Below, one piece after another: positions 1-5,555 of a stretch of 13,298 nucleotides of DNA (position 1 is the first letter of the stretch; each line of letters starts with the position of its first letter). Made by a program: the position numbers and the translations under genes. The notes under the pieces are model-generated. The model was given only the letters and a program-made list of their open reading frames with translations, had not been told where the DNA came from and did no database searches. This DNA comes from Planctomycetota bacterium (GTDB lineage Bacteria > Planctomycetota > Phycisphaerae > Tepidisphaerales > Tepidisphaeraceae), in assembly GCA_023417885.1 (NCBI GenBank), contig JAEZED010000053.1, positions 1 to 13,298 of the forward strand. The letters run 5' to 3'.

Positions 1-404
1 TCACCGAGCAGCAGCTCAACCTCGCCCTGCGCACGATCTGGGAGAGCGGCGGAACGGGCGTGGACCTCATCGTCGTCGGCGGGCGTCAGAAGCGCGCGAT
101 CAACGGCTTCATCACGTCCAACCGTCGCTACTTCAACTCCACCGAGAGCTATCGCGACATGGTGAGCGCGTACGAAAGCGACTTCGGCGTCTGCCGCGTG
201 GTGCTGTCGCGCCACGTCCCGCCGGGCGCCGTGCTGCTGCTCGACAGCGCGCGCATCGGGGTGCTGCCGCTGGCGGGACGCAGCTTCCAGTTCAAGCCGC
301 TGGCCCGCACCGGCGACCGCGAGAGCGGCCAGGTGATCGGGGAGTACACGCTGGAGCTGCGCAACGAAGGCGCCCATGGCCTGATCACCGGCCTCGCGGC
401 GTGA
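1..404 (+). CDS. Phage-type major capsid protein, DUF5309/SU10-like (3' fragment)
   Basis: This is the C-terminal part (about 133 residues from base 3) of a gene whose start lies left of the window. The readable protein contains DLIVVGGRQKRAINGF, then YESDFGVCRVVLSRHVP, LLLDSARIGVLPL and a terminal GEYTLELRNEGAHGLITGLA. That order, a 'no-fault' strand, an ESDFG turn, a 'LLDS' strand and GEYTLE.RNE at the end, is what I know from DUF5309, the SU10-type HK97-fold major capsid proteins of tailed phages. The frame is open through the left edge and ends at TGA 402-404, followed 25 bases later by a strong hairpin. No other phage gene (portal, protease, terminase, tail) is visible, because the gene sits at the window edge. 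It could belong to a prophage, a phage remnant, or a domesticated shell protein. The family assignment is from sequence memory; the context is unknown. Confidence 0.75.
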   Translation, partial: TEQQLNLALRTIWESGGTGVDLIVVGGRQKRAINGFITSNRRYFNSTESYRDMVSAYESDFGVCRVVLSRHVPPGAVLLLDSARIGVLPLAGRSFQFKPLARTGDRESGQVIGEYTLELRNEGAHGLITGLAA

Positions 405-429
405 TCCGATCCTCCTCTCCTCCCTCGCC

Positions 430-458
430 CCCGGAGCCGGCCCCGTGCCGGCTCCGGG
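430..458 (+). terminator. Strong hairpin after the capsid-type gene
   Basis: CCCGGAGCCGG at 430-440 pairs perfectly with CCGGCTCCGGG at 448-458 around a 7-base loop, giving an 11-bp GC-rich stem. It begins 25 bases after the stop codon at 404 and is followed only by TTCT, so the U-tract is weak. It probably ends the capsid-type transcript and insulates it from the gene at 534. Confidence 0.65.
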
Positions 459-520
459 TTCTCGCGCCACCCGTGCCGGCGGCCGAAAACGTCATGCAGG
501 CAACATTCACGGCGCGCCGT

Positions 521-526
521 TACCAT
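521..526 (+). promoter_or_regulatory. Candidate -10 box of a leaderless promoter
   Basis: TACCAT (TAnnnT) ends 7 bases before the ATG at 534, so transcription would begin at or next to that ATG. The hexamer overlaps the alternative in-frame ATG at 525, which could then not be on the mRNA. No clear -35 hexamer or Shine-Dalgarno sequence is seen. Confidence 0.45.
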
Positions 527-533
527 GACTCGC

Positions 534-1181
534 ATGCGCTGGCGATCCGCAATCCTCTTCCTTGGCGTCGCCGTCGCCGGAGGTGTGGCCGGCGGGCTGC
601 TCGTCCGCCTGTCCACGCCGCGCCCGCCATCGGTGAACTGGCATGTGGTTGAGCGAGATGACGCCTGGCTGATCTGGTCCGCGGTGGAGCCGGATCTCGA
701 GGGGACGGCGGATGACGAGCCGGTGCTTCGCATCTACCCGATCAGCGGCCTCGTCGAAGACCTTCACCGCCTCGAGATCCGGCGGCGATTGAGGGCGCCG
801 GTTCCGCAGCGGCGGGAGGAACGGCAAACGAGCTTCCACGATGGCACATCATCGACGCAAATGGTGCTGGTCGACCCGCTGCCGACGCTGGATGACCTGA
901 CCGACCAGGTATGGGAGTCGATCATCGACAACATCGAACCGGCGTCGTGGCTCGAGAACGGAGGCACCGACGGCAGGATCGAACTCGTGGGAGGGGCGCT
1001 CCTGATCTCGAGCAAATCCGACATCCACGTGCGCATCCATGCTCACCTGCGCGCGATGCACGAGGCCACGCGCGCCCAGCTCGTCGAGCTGCCCGTTCCC
1101 GACGGTGTGGATGAGGAGCAGTTCATCCACGATCTCCGCCGACTGATGATGGAGCGGGCGCTCGTCCCGGATGCGCCATGA
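534..1181 (+). CDS. Membrane-anchored protein of unknown function, planctomycete-type module
   Basis: The 215-residue protein starts with one hydrophobic segment (about residues 5-24, AILFLGVAVAGGVAGGLLV), which is an uncleaved anchor or signal peptide, so the rest is probably outside the cytoplasmic membrane. The middle reads VLRIYPISGLVEDLHRLE, followed near residue 120 by LTDQVWESIIDNIEPASW, LENGG and a GALLISSKSDIHVRIHAHL stretch. This pattern (a 'YPI/YDV..L' strand, a helix ending in EPxSWxENGG, then a 'LLI..' strand and a helix) recurs in many planctomycete proteins, sometimes next to secretin-like or FecR-like parts; its job is not known to me. I chose ATG 534 over ATG 525 because a -10-like box overlaps the latter. 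It overlaps the next gene by 4 bp (ATGA), so the two are almost surely co-transcribed and translationally coupled. Confidence 0.75.
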   Translation: MRWRSAILFLGVAVAGGVAGGLLVRLSTPRPPSVNWHVVERDDAWLIWSAVEPDLEGTADDEPVLRIYPISGLVEDLHRLEIRRRLRAPVPQRREERQTSFHDGTSSTQMVLVDPLPTLDDLTDQVWESIIDNIEPASWLENGGTDGRIELVGGALLISSKSDIHVRIHAHLRAMHEATRAQLVELPVPDGVDEEQFIHDLRRLMMERALVPDAP

Positions 1182-1825
1182 GGACCGCAAAGCAAAGGAC
1201 CCGGCGGATCCTGATCGCCTGCTCGATGGTGCTCACCCTCATCGTCGTGACCGTCATGACGCGCGAGGCCGTCCCGGTCGTCTTGCTCTCCCTCCCCGGC
1301 CGGAGCGCCGCCGGCTTCAGCATCGATGCCGGGCGATTGGACATCCTGCTGCGCGAGGCCGCCGCCGGCTTCAGCGATGGACGGCGACTCATGCTCACGC
1401 TGGGACGTCCGTATCGACCGAGTCGGCCGATCTGGATGACGCCGTCGCCTCCGGCTCGCGGGATACTGACGGGCTGGCGGGAGGGAGTGGATCCCGATGA
1501 TCGTCTCGGCATCGAAGTGCTCGGCGCCGCCGCCGGGTTCGGCGCTGTGGCCGGCCGACGCGACGCTTCGGTGATCTGGCTCTCGCTTCCCCCCTGGGTT
1601 CCGACCGCAGGCCTTGCACTCTTCGCCGCCTGGAATGTCGCCGCCCTTCTGCACTCGCGCGGGCGACCTCGCGACGCCTGCCCGAACTGTGGCTACCTCT
1701 TGCGGAATGTCGATCCACTGACCGAACGCTGCCCCGAATGCGGCCGCCCCATCGACCCGCCCCGCCGACACCGGCCCGCCGGCACCGGTCCGGCGGCACG
1801 CGCCGTCGAAACAGGCAGCGACTGA
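1178..1825 (+). CDS. Membrane protein with C-terminal zinc ribbon, unknown function
   Basis: This 215-residue protein has an N-terminal hydrophobic helix (about residues 11-27, ILIACSMVLTLIVVTVM), a roughly 110-residue region without recognisable motifs, a second hydrophobic helix (about residues 143-160, PTAGLALFAAWNVAALL), then a short ribbon with four cysteines: C168-P-N-C171-G-Y and C185-P-E-C188-G-R. Paired CPxCG knuckles 14 residues apart form a zinc ribbon, and CPxCGY...RCPECG tails after a transmembrane helix are very common in planctomycete membrane proteins. If both helices span the membrane, the middle part faces outside and the ribbon is cytoplasmic. The start overlaps the previous stop (ATGA at 1178-1181), so it is the second gene of a two-gene unit. 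It ends 15 bp from the convergent SGNH hydrolase. No enzymatic motif is visible. Confidence 0.8.
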   Translation: MRTAKQRTRRILIACSMVLTLIVVTVMTREAVPVVLLSLPGRSAAGFSIDAGRLDILLREAAAGFSDGRRLMLTLGRPYRPSRPIWMTPSPPARGILTGWREGVDPDDRLGIEVLGAAAGFGAVAGRRDASVIWLSLPPWVPTAGLALFAAWNVAALLHSRGRPRDACPNCGYLLRNVDPLTERCPECGRPIDPPRRHRPAGTGPAARAVETGSD

Positions 1826-1840
1826 CGGCCCGGCCAACCC

Positions 1841-2485
1841 TCAGAGCACTCCGGCAGCCCCCATCCAGGTGCGCGCCAGCACCATGTGCCCCGCGCTGCT
1901 CGGGTGAACGCCGTCGGGCCACCACTTCACCTCCGGCCGAGCGCGCTCCGCAGCCAGGCACGCCGCGTGAAGGCCCGCCACGCACACCACGTGCTCCGGG
2001 TGCTCCGCCGCGAGCCGGCGCACCGCGGCGACATACGGCTTCAGGCGCGCGTTCCCCTCGGCCGGCTGAGGCGGGCTGATGACGCTCGGCTCGCACAGCA
2101 CGATCCGGATGCCCGGATCCGCGCCGATGGCGTCGTCGAGCAGCTTGCCATAGGTGGCGAGGTAGTCTTCCACGCTCACGCCCTGGTGCGCCGAGGCGGG
2201 GTTGAGCTGGCGCCAGACGTCGTTGATGCCGATCTTGATCGACAGCACCTGCGGATGGGCGGCGATGACGTCCTGCTCCCAACGCGCCGCCAGCTCGAGC
2301 ACGCGGTCGCCGCTGATCCCCTTGTTGATGACCTTCGGCGCCCGGTCCGGCGAGCGCGCCAGCAGGTGATCGCGAATGAGCCGGACATAGCCGTTGCCAA
2401 GCCCTTCCGGATCGTCCCCCCGCCCGCAGTCGGTGATGGAGTCGCCGATGAAGACCCAGCGATGTTCAGGGTTGAGCTCGAGCAT
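1841..2485 (-). CDS. SGNH/GDSL-family hydrolase (probable esterase)
   Basis: The 214-residue protein carries all four SGNH blocks: FIGDSITDCGR with nucleophile Ser16 (block I), KGISGDRV with oxyanion Gly59 (block II), IGIND with Asn88 (block III), and DGVHPSSAGH with Asp191 and His194 (block V). This is a complete single-domain lipase/acylhydrolase, close to the GDSL esterases that deacetylate polysaccharides or hydrolyse small esters; the substrate cannot be read from the sequence. There is no signal peptide with this start, so it is probably cytoplasmic. The frame stays open up to 2599, but I chose ATG 2485: the extension would run through the nuoD terminator (2555-2587), lacks family similarity, and a TAAAGT box lies 7 bases before ATG 2485. 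It is convergent with the zinc-ribbon gene (15-bp gap). Confidence 0.88.
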   Translation of the reverse strand: MLELNPEHRWVFIGDSITDCGRGDDPEGLGNGYVRLIRDHLLARSPDRAPKVINKGISGDRVLELAARWEQDVIAAHPQVLSIKIGINDVWRQLNPASAHQGVSVEDYLATYGKLLDDAIGADPGIRIVLCEPSVISPPQPAEGNARLKPYVAAVRRLAAEHPEHVVCVAGLHAACLAAERARPEVKWWPDGVHPSSAGHMVLARTWMGAAGVL

Positions 2486-2492
2486 CGCGACG

Positions 2493-2498
2493 ACTTTA
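2493..2498 (-). promoter_or_regulatory. Candidate -10 box of a leaderless promoter for the SGNH hydrolase
   Basis: Read on the minus strand, TAAAGT is followed by 7 bases (CGTCGCG) and then ATG 2485. That places the transcription start at the start codon. There is no Shine-Dalgarno sequence and no convincing -35. It lies downstream of the nuoD terminator, so the hydrolase needs its own promoter. Confidence 0.5.
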
Positions 2499-2554
2499 GC
2501 ATCGGCCTCTCCCGCATCGCAGGTCGCCCCGCCGCGCAGGGCAGCCGCGCGAAG

Positions 2555-2587
2555 CAAAAGGAGCCGGACGCTATGCGGCCCGGCCCC
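2555..2587 (-). terminator. Intrinsic terminator of nuoD
   Basis: On the minus strand GGGGCCGGGC (2587-2578) pairs with GTCCGGCTCC (2569-2560), giving a 10-bp stem with two G-U wobbles around an 8-base loop, followed directly by TTTT (2559-2556) and GCTT. It starts 25 bases past the nuoD stop codon. This is the clearest rho-independent terminator in the window and shows that nuoD ends its transcript. Confidence 0.8.
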
Positions 2588-2612
2588 TGCGTGCTGCATC
2601 TTGATGTTTCGA

Positions 2613-3890
2613 TTATCGGTCCAGCTCGGCCGCGATGATGTTGATGCTGCCGAGGATGGCGACGACGTCGGAGATCGTGTGCCCCTCGATCAGCTTCGGG
2701 AAGACCTGGTAGTTGATGAAGCTGTTCGGCCGCGTCCGCGCGCGCCACGGGACGTTCGAGCCGTCGCTGACGACGTAGTAGCCCAGTTCGCCGTTGGCGC
2801 TCTCGATGCGCCCGTAGACCTCCCCCTTTGGCGCCTCGAACCCGCGGTTGGTCATGATCAGCTCGAAGTGGTGGATGAGCCCCTCGATGCTGCTGTAGAC
2901 CTCCTTCTTGGGCGGGAGCGTCTCCTTGCCTTCAGGGCTGACATTCACCGGCCCCTTCGGGATGTTGTCGATGAGCTGCCGGAGGATGTGCATGCTCTGC
3001 TTGATCTCCTCCAGCCGCACATAGAAGCGCGCGTAGACGTCGCCCGTCTCCATCACCGGCACGGTGAACTCCGGCGGACGGGCGCCCTGGCCGTCCCAGT
3101 TGTCGGCGAAGCAGAGGTACGGGTCTTCCTTGCGCAGGTCGCGCTTCACGCCGCTGGCGCGGGCCATCGGGCCCGACAGGCTCCAGGCGATCGCCTCCTC
3201 CGGGCTGATCACGCCGATCCCGCGCGTCCGCTCCACGAAGATCCGGTTCCGGTTCAGCAGCTTCTCGACATCCCGCACCGCTTCGGGAAGCTGCTCGTTG
3301 ACCAGGTACTTCACCATCTTCCGGAAGACCGCCTCGTCCGGCAGGTCCTGGTTCAGCCCCCCTGTCCGGCACCAGCTCGTGTGGAACCGCTGCCCGCTCA
3401 TGTACTCGACGATGTCGTAGATCGTCTCGCGCGGATTGAAGCCGAAGAGGAAGGCGGTCAGCGCCCCCAGGTCCAGCCCCGCCGCCGCGACGCAGAGCAG
3501 GTGGCTCTGGATGCGCCCTAGCTCCCCTGCGATCGTCCGGAGCACCTTGGCCCGGGGGGTCAGGTCGATCCCCATGAGCCGCTCGACCGCCTCGAACCAG
3601 GCCAGCTCGTTGTAGATCGGGGCGGAGTAGTCCATCCGGTCCACGATCGTGACGTTCTGGTTGTAGTTCAGGTGCTCCATCAGCTTCTCGAAGCCGCTGT
3701 GGAGATACCCGATGTGCGGGGTGGCCTTCATGACCCGCTCCCCGTCCAGCTCGAGGATGAGCCGGAGGGTCGTGTGCGTGGCCGGGTGCTGCGGGCCGAA
3801 GTTCAACGTCCAGCGGTTGCTGGCGGCTTCGCCGTCGACATCTTCCGGCGGAAGCAGTTCCGGCGGGGCTTCTTCGAGGGTGTAAGGCAT
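2613..3890 (-). CDS. nuoD: NADH-quinone oxidoreductase subunit D (NuoD)
   Basis: This 425-residue protein is the 49-kDa-type subunit of respiratory complex I, on the cytoplasmic arm, where with NuoB it forms the quinone pocket. Seen in order: NFGPQHPATHTTLRL (residues 30-44), PHIGYLHSGFEKL (58-70), VDRMDY (83-88), TRGIGVISPEEAI mid-protein, and a C-terminal GHTISDVVAILGSINIIAAELDR-type tail. His39 and Tyr88 correspond to the quinone-contacting His38 and Tyr87 of Thermus Nqo4, so the site is intact. The usual Gly after that His is Thr40 here, as in planctomycete relatives I remember. Length is normal. ATG 3890 is fixed by an in-frame TAG shortly upstream. There is no Shine-Dalgarno sequence; weak -10-like hexamers (GATAGT, TAACCT) lie about 20-45 bases upstream. 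No other nuo gene is near: the gene stands alone between parB (divergent) and its own terminator. Confidence 0.97.
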   Translation of the reverse strand: MPYTLEEAPPELLPPEDVDGEAASNRWTLNFGPQHPATHTTLRLILELDGERVMKATPHIGYLHSGFEKLMEHLNYNQNVTIVDRMDYSAPIYNELAWFEAVERLMGIDLTPRAKVLRTIAGELGRIQSHLLCVAAAGLDLGALTAFLFGFNPRETIYDIVEYMSGQRFHTSWCRTGGLNQDLPDEAVFRKMVKYLVNEQLPEAVRDVEKLLNRNRIFVERTRGIGVISPEEAIAWSLSGPMARASGVKRDLRKEDPYLCFADNWDGQGARPPEFTVPVMETGDVYARFYVRLEEIKQSMHILRQLIDNIPKGPVNVSPEGKETLPPKKEVYSSIEGLIHHFELIMTNRGFEAPKGEVYGRIESANGELGYYVVSDGSNVPWRARTRPNSFINYQVFPKLIEGHTISDVVAILGSINIIAAELDR

Positions 3891-4033
3891 CAGGAGGTGT
3901 GGATCAGGAGACTATCGATGAACGGGCCTGACAGGTTAGCGGCCTGGTCGTCAGAAACCATAGGTCGCTCCTCCCACCCCCTGCCTCAGTAGCGGCATCC
4001 AGTCTGTCTGTGCAATACAAAACAGACGTCTAA

Positions 4034-4053
4034 ATTGTTCCACGTGGAACAAT
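4034..4053. other. parS: parS site 1 (20-bp perfect palindrome)
   Basis: The 16-bp core TGTTCCACGTGGAACA at 4036-4051 is a perfect palindrome of the bacterial parS type (GTTnCACGTGnAAC). The symmetry extends to 20 bp here. ParB would load here as a CTP-dependent clamp. It lies 283 bp before the parB start. Confidence 0.93.
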
Positions 4054-4253
4054 CTGCAGACGCGAACGGTGTCCTCCCCGATCGTGAGGCGGTACGGCTT
4101 GAGACTCTGGCCGAGAACTGCAACTGCAGCGAGGCTTCCCCATCCCCGCCAATGAGCACCTCGCGACGCAGCAACACCGGGTACTCCGCTGCCCCACCAG
4201 CACGCCCCTCCGCTCTGACTTGCACGCTTTCGCTTGCAGACACGTCCGCCGCC

Positions 4254-4275
4254 AATTGTTCCACGTGGAACAATT
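4254..4275. other. parS: parS site 2 (22-bp perfect palindrome)
   Basis: Same core (4257-4272) as site 1, with symmetry extended to 22 bp by flanking AATT. Its centre is 221 bp from site 1 and it ends 60 bp before the parB start codon, just upstream of the probable parB promoter, so it could also serve ParB autoregulation. Confidence 0.93.
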
Positions 4276-4298
4276 TGAGATGCCCGCTCGAGGGTTCC

Positions 4299-4327
4299 TT
4301 GCATCCCCGCCGTCGCGAGGCAATCAT
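4299..4327 (+). promoter_or_regulatory. Possible parB promoter
   Basis: TTGCAT (4299-4304), a 17-base spacer and AATCAT (4322-4327) end 8 bases before the parB ATG. The hexamers match the sigma-70 consensus only partly (3/6 and 4/6). The spacing and the short distance to the ATG fit the leaderless pattern of neighbouring genes. No Shine-Dalgarno sequence precedes parB. Confidence 0.35.
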
Positions 4328-4335
4328 GCGGCGAC

Positions 4336-5286
4336 ATGGCCAAGACCCATATCGCCGACGCCGCGAAGAACCGCTCCCGACTCGGGCGGGGGCTCAGCAG
4401 CCTCATGCAGGTCAACACACCCGCTCCCCAGACGGGCGTCGCCCCCGCTCCTGCCGGCGAGGCGACCGCCAGCGACATCCCCGGGCCGTTCCGGGATGTC
4501 GATCCGGAACTGATCGATCCGAACCCGCATCAGCCGCGCAAGCAGATCGGCCCGGCCACGCTCGCAGAGCTCGCCGCCAGCCTCAAGAGCAACGGCGTCA
4601 TCCAACCCCTCATCGTCAGGGCCCGCAAGGATGGTCGGTTCGAGCTCGTCGCAGGCGAGCGCCGCCTGCGCGCCGCCAAGGTCGCGCGGCTGCCCAGGGT
4701 CCCCGTGATCGTCCGGGAGGTGGACGAGTACGAGCAGGCCCAGATGGCCCTCGTCGAAAACATCCAGCGGGAAGATCTCAATCCAATGGATCGCGCTGAG
4801 GCCTACCGCGCCCTTCAGAAGCAGCTCGGCCTCACCCAGGCGGAGCTCGCCGCCCGGCTCGGGGAGGACCGCAGTACCGTCGCCAACTTCGTTCGCCTCC
4901 TGGATCTCTGCCCGCCGGTGCAGGAGAAGGTGCGGGATGGCACTCTGCCGCTCGGCCATGCGAAGGTGCTGGCGGGCGTGTCGGATGAAGCCGAGCAGCT
5001 CCGGCTCGCTGACCTGATCCTCAAGCAGAACCTCTCCGTCCGCAACCTGGAGCGGCTGGTGAAGGGGGAGACGCTCGAGGAGGACGCCCCCCGCCGCACG
5101 CCCACGGAGGAACAGGACAGCCGGTCGCGCTACCTGAACCAGCTCGCCGAGACCGTCGGCCAGCAGGTCGGATCGAAGTGCACGGTCACCCCCTCCGGCC
5201 AGAACGGCTACAAGCTGACCCTTCACCTAAAGAACGCGGAGCAGTTCGACCGCATCATGGAGCGACTCGGCGTGAGCATCGAGTAG
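4336..5286 (+). CDS. parB: Chromosome-partitioning protein ParB (CTP-dependent DNA clamp)
   Basis: The 316-residue ParB/Spo0J protein binds parS, closes as a CTP-bound clamp and slides onto flanking DNA; ParA then segregates the complex. Seen: an arginine-containing N-terminal motif SRLGRGLSSLM (residues 14-24), which in the family contacts ParA; a Pro/Ala linker; the ParB N-domain from about 52, with box I GVIQPL (87-92), box II GERRLRA (107-113) and box III ENIQRED (141-147), the CTP-binding motifs; a helix-turn-helix at about 166-190 (LTQAELAARLGEDRSTVANF); and a C-terminal dimerisation domain ending in YKLTLHLKNAEQFDRIMERLG. All key motifs are intact and length is normal. Four parS sites flank the gene. 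No parA is present: the upstream neighbour is divergent nuoD. A terminator 39 bases after the stop makes parB monocistronic. Confidence 0.97.
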   Translation: MAKTHIADAAKNRSRLGRGLSSLMQVNTPAPQTGVAPAPAGEATASDIPGPFRDVDPELIDPNPHQPRKQIGPATLAELAASLKSNGVIQPLIVRARKDGRFELVAGERRLRAAKVARLPRVPVIVREVDEYEQAQMALVENIQREDLNPMDRAEAYRALQKQLGLTQAELAARLGEDRSTVANFVRLLDLCPPVQEKVRDGTLPLGHAKVLAGVSDEAEQLRLADLILKQNLSVRNLERLVKGETLEEDAPRRTPTEEQDSRSRYLNQLAETVGQQVGSKCTVTPSGQNGYKLTLHLKNAEQFDRIMERLGVSIE

Positions 5287-5290
5287 CTCA

Positions 5291-5314
5291 GAATTGTTCC
5301 ACGTGGAACAATTC
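5291..5314. other. parS: parS site 3 (24-bp perfect palindrome)
   Basis: The longest of the four palindromes: core TGTTCCACGTGGAACA at 5295-5310, with symmetry extending to GAATT...AATTC. It starts 5 bases after the parB stop codon, between the coding region and the terminator, so it is transcribed as part of the parB mRNA tail. Confidence 0.93.
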
Positions 5315-5324
5315 GACGACGATC

Positions 5325-5367
5325 CGGTGCCGGGAGGAGTCAAAGCTCCCCCGGCACCGTTCTGTTT
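5325..5367 (+). terminator. Intrinsic terminator of parB
   Basis: CGGTGCCGGG (5325-5334) pairs with CCCGGCACCG (5350-5359); after a bulged A the stem continues with GGAG (5336-5339)/CTCC (5346-5349), leaving a 6-base loop. The T-rich stretch TTCTGTTT follows. It lies between parS sites 3 and 4 and should keep parB transcription out of deoC. Confidence 0.75.
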
Positions 5368-5505
5368 CACACGCACTTCAAGGGCTCACGGATCGAGTTC
5401 TCCCTCAAAGCGTTGGACTAGACTAGCCGCGGCACCGCATGCCGCACCGCGCATGACGATGTGGCCACCCGGAGCAGGAAGCCCAACCTGACTGCCGGCA
5501 CCACG

Positions 5506-5527
5506 AATTGTTCCACGTGGAACAATT
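5506..5527. other. parS: parS site 4 (22-bp perfect palindrome), abutting the deoC promoter
   Basis: Core TGTTCCACGTGGAACA at 5509-5524 with AATT flanks. Its centre is 214 bp from site 3, close to the 221-bp spacing of sites 1 and 2. Its right half falls where the -35 element of the deoC promoter (-10 at 5544-5549) should lie. Confidence 0.93.
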
Positions 5528-5543
5528 GGCGACGCCCTGACGC

Positions 5544-5549
5544 TATCCT
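5544..5549 (+). promoter_or_regulatory. Candidate -10 box of the leaderless deoC promoter
   Basis: TATCCT is followed by 6 bases (TCCGGC) and the deoC ATG, placing the transcription start on the A of the ATG. A -35 element 17 bases upstream would fall on 5521-5526, inside parS site 4. No Shine-Dalgarno sequence is present. Confidence 0.55.
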
Positions 5550-5555
5550 TCCGGC

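Larger units (their letters stand above)
3891..4335. other. Divergent nuoD-parB intergenic region with two parS sites
   Basis: This 445-bp gap is unusually long for the window. It holds parS sites 1 and 2, a candidate parB promoter and probably the nuoD promoter. I see no convincing gene: the open frames crossing it read through the parS palindromes (giving FHVEQ) and into parB in the wrong frame. There is no DnaA-box cluster; one TGTGGATCA near 3897-3905 differs from the consensus by one base and stands alone. A short repeat around 4002-4027 (GTCTGT ... ACAGAC) could form a weak 6-bp hairpin. Confidence 0.7.

Noticed and set aside
2486..2599. 38-residue N-terminal extension of the SGNH hydrolase
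   Set aside because: It contains the nuoD terminator and the -10-like box, has no family similarity, and the family N-terminus (WVFIGDSIT) starts right after ATG 2485.
2394..3521. Plus-strand open frame of 375 codons
   Set aside because: Antisense to nuoD; it also runs through the nuoD terminator and the SGNH promoter.
4035..4799. Plus-strand open frame beginning in parS site 1 (FHVEQ...)
   Set aside because: It starts inside a parS palindrome and overlaps parB in another frame with an Arg-rich translation. Repeated FHVEQ peptides in several frames come from the parS sequence, not from related proteins.
5368..5505. Possible tRNA or small gene between the parB terminator and parS site 4
   Set aside because: GGATCGAGTTCTCC only loosely resembles a tRNA T-arm; no acceptor stem or anticodon arm can be built, and no coding frame is convincing.
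3891..5555. Replication origin at the parS cluster
   Set aside because: parS sites are often near the origin, but I found only one imperfect DnaA-box-like sequence (TGTGGATCA near 3897), no AT-rich unwinding region and no dnaA or dnaN gene.
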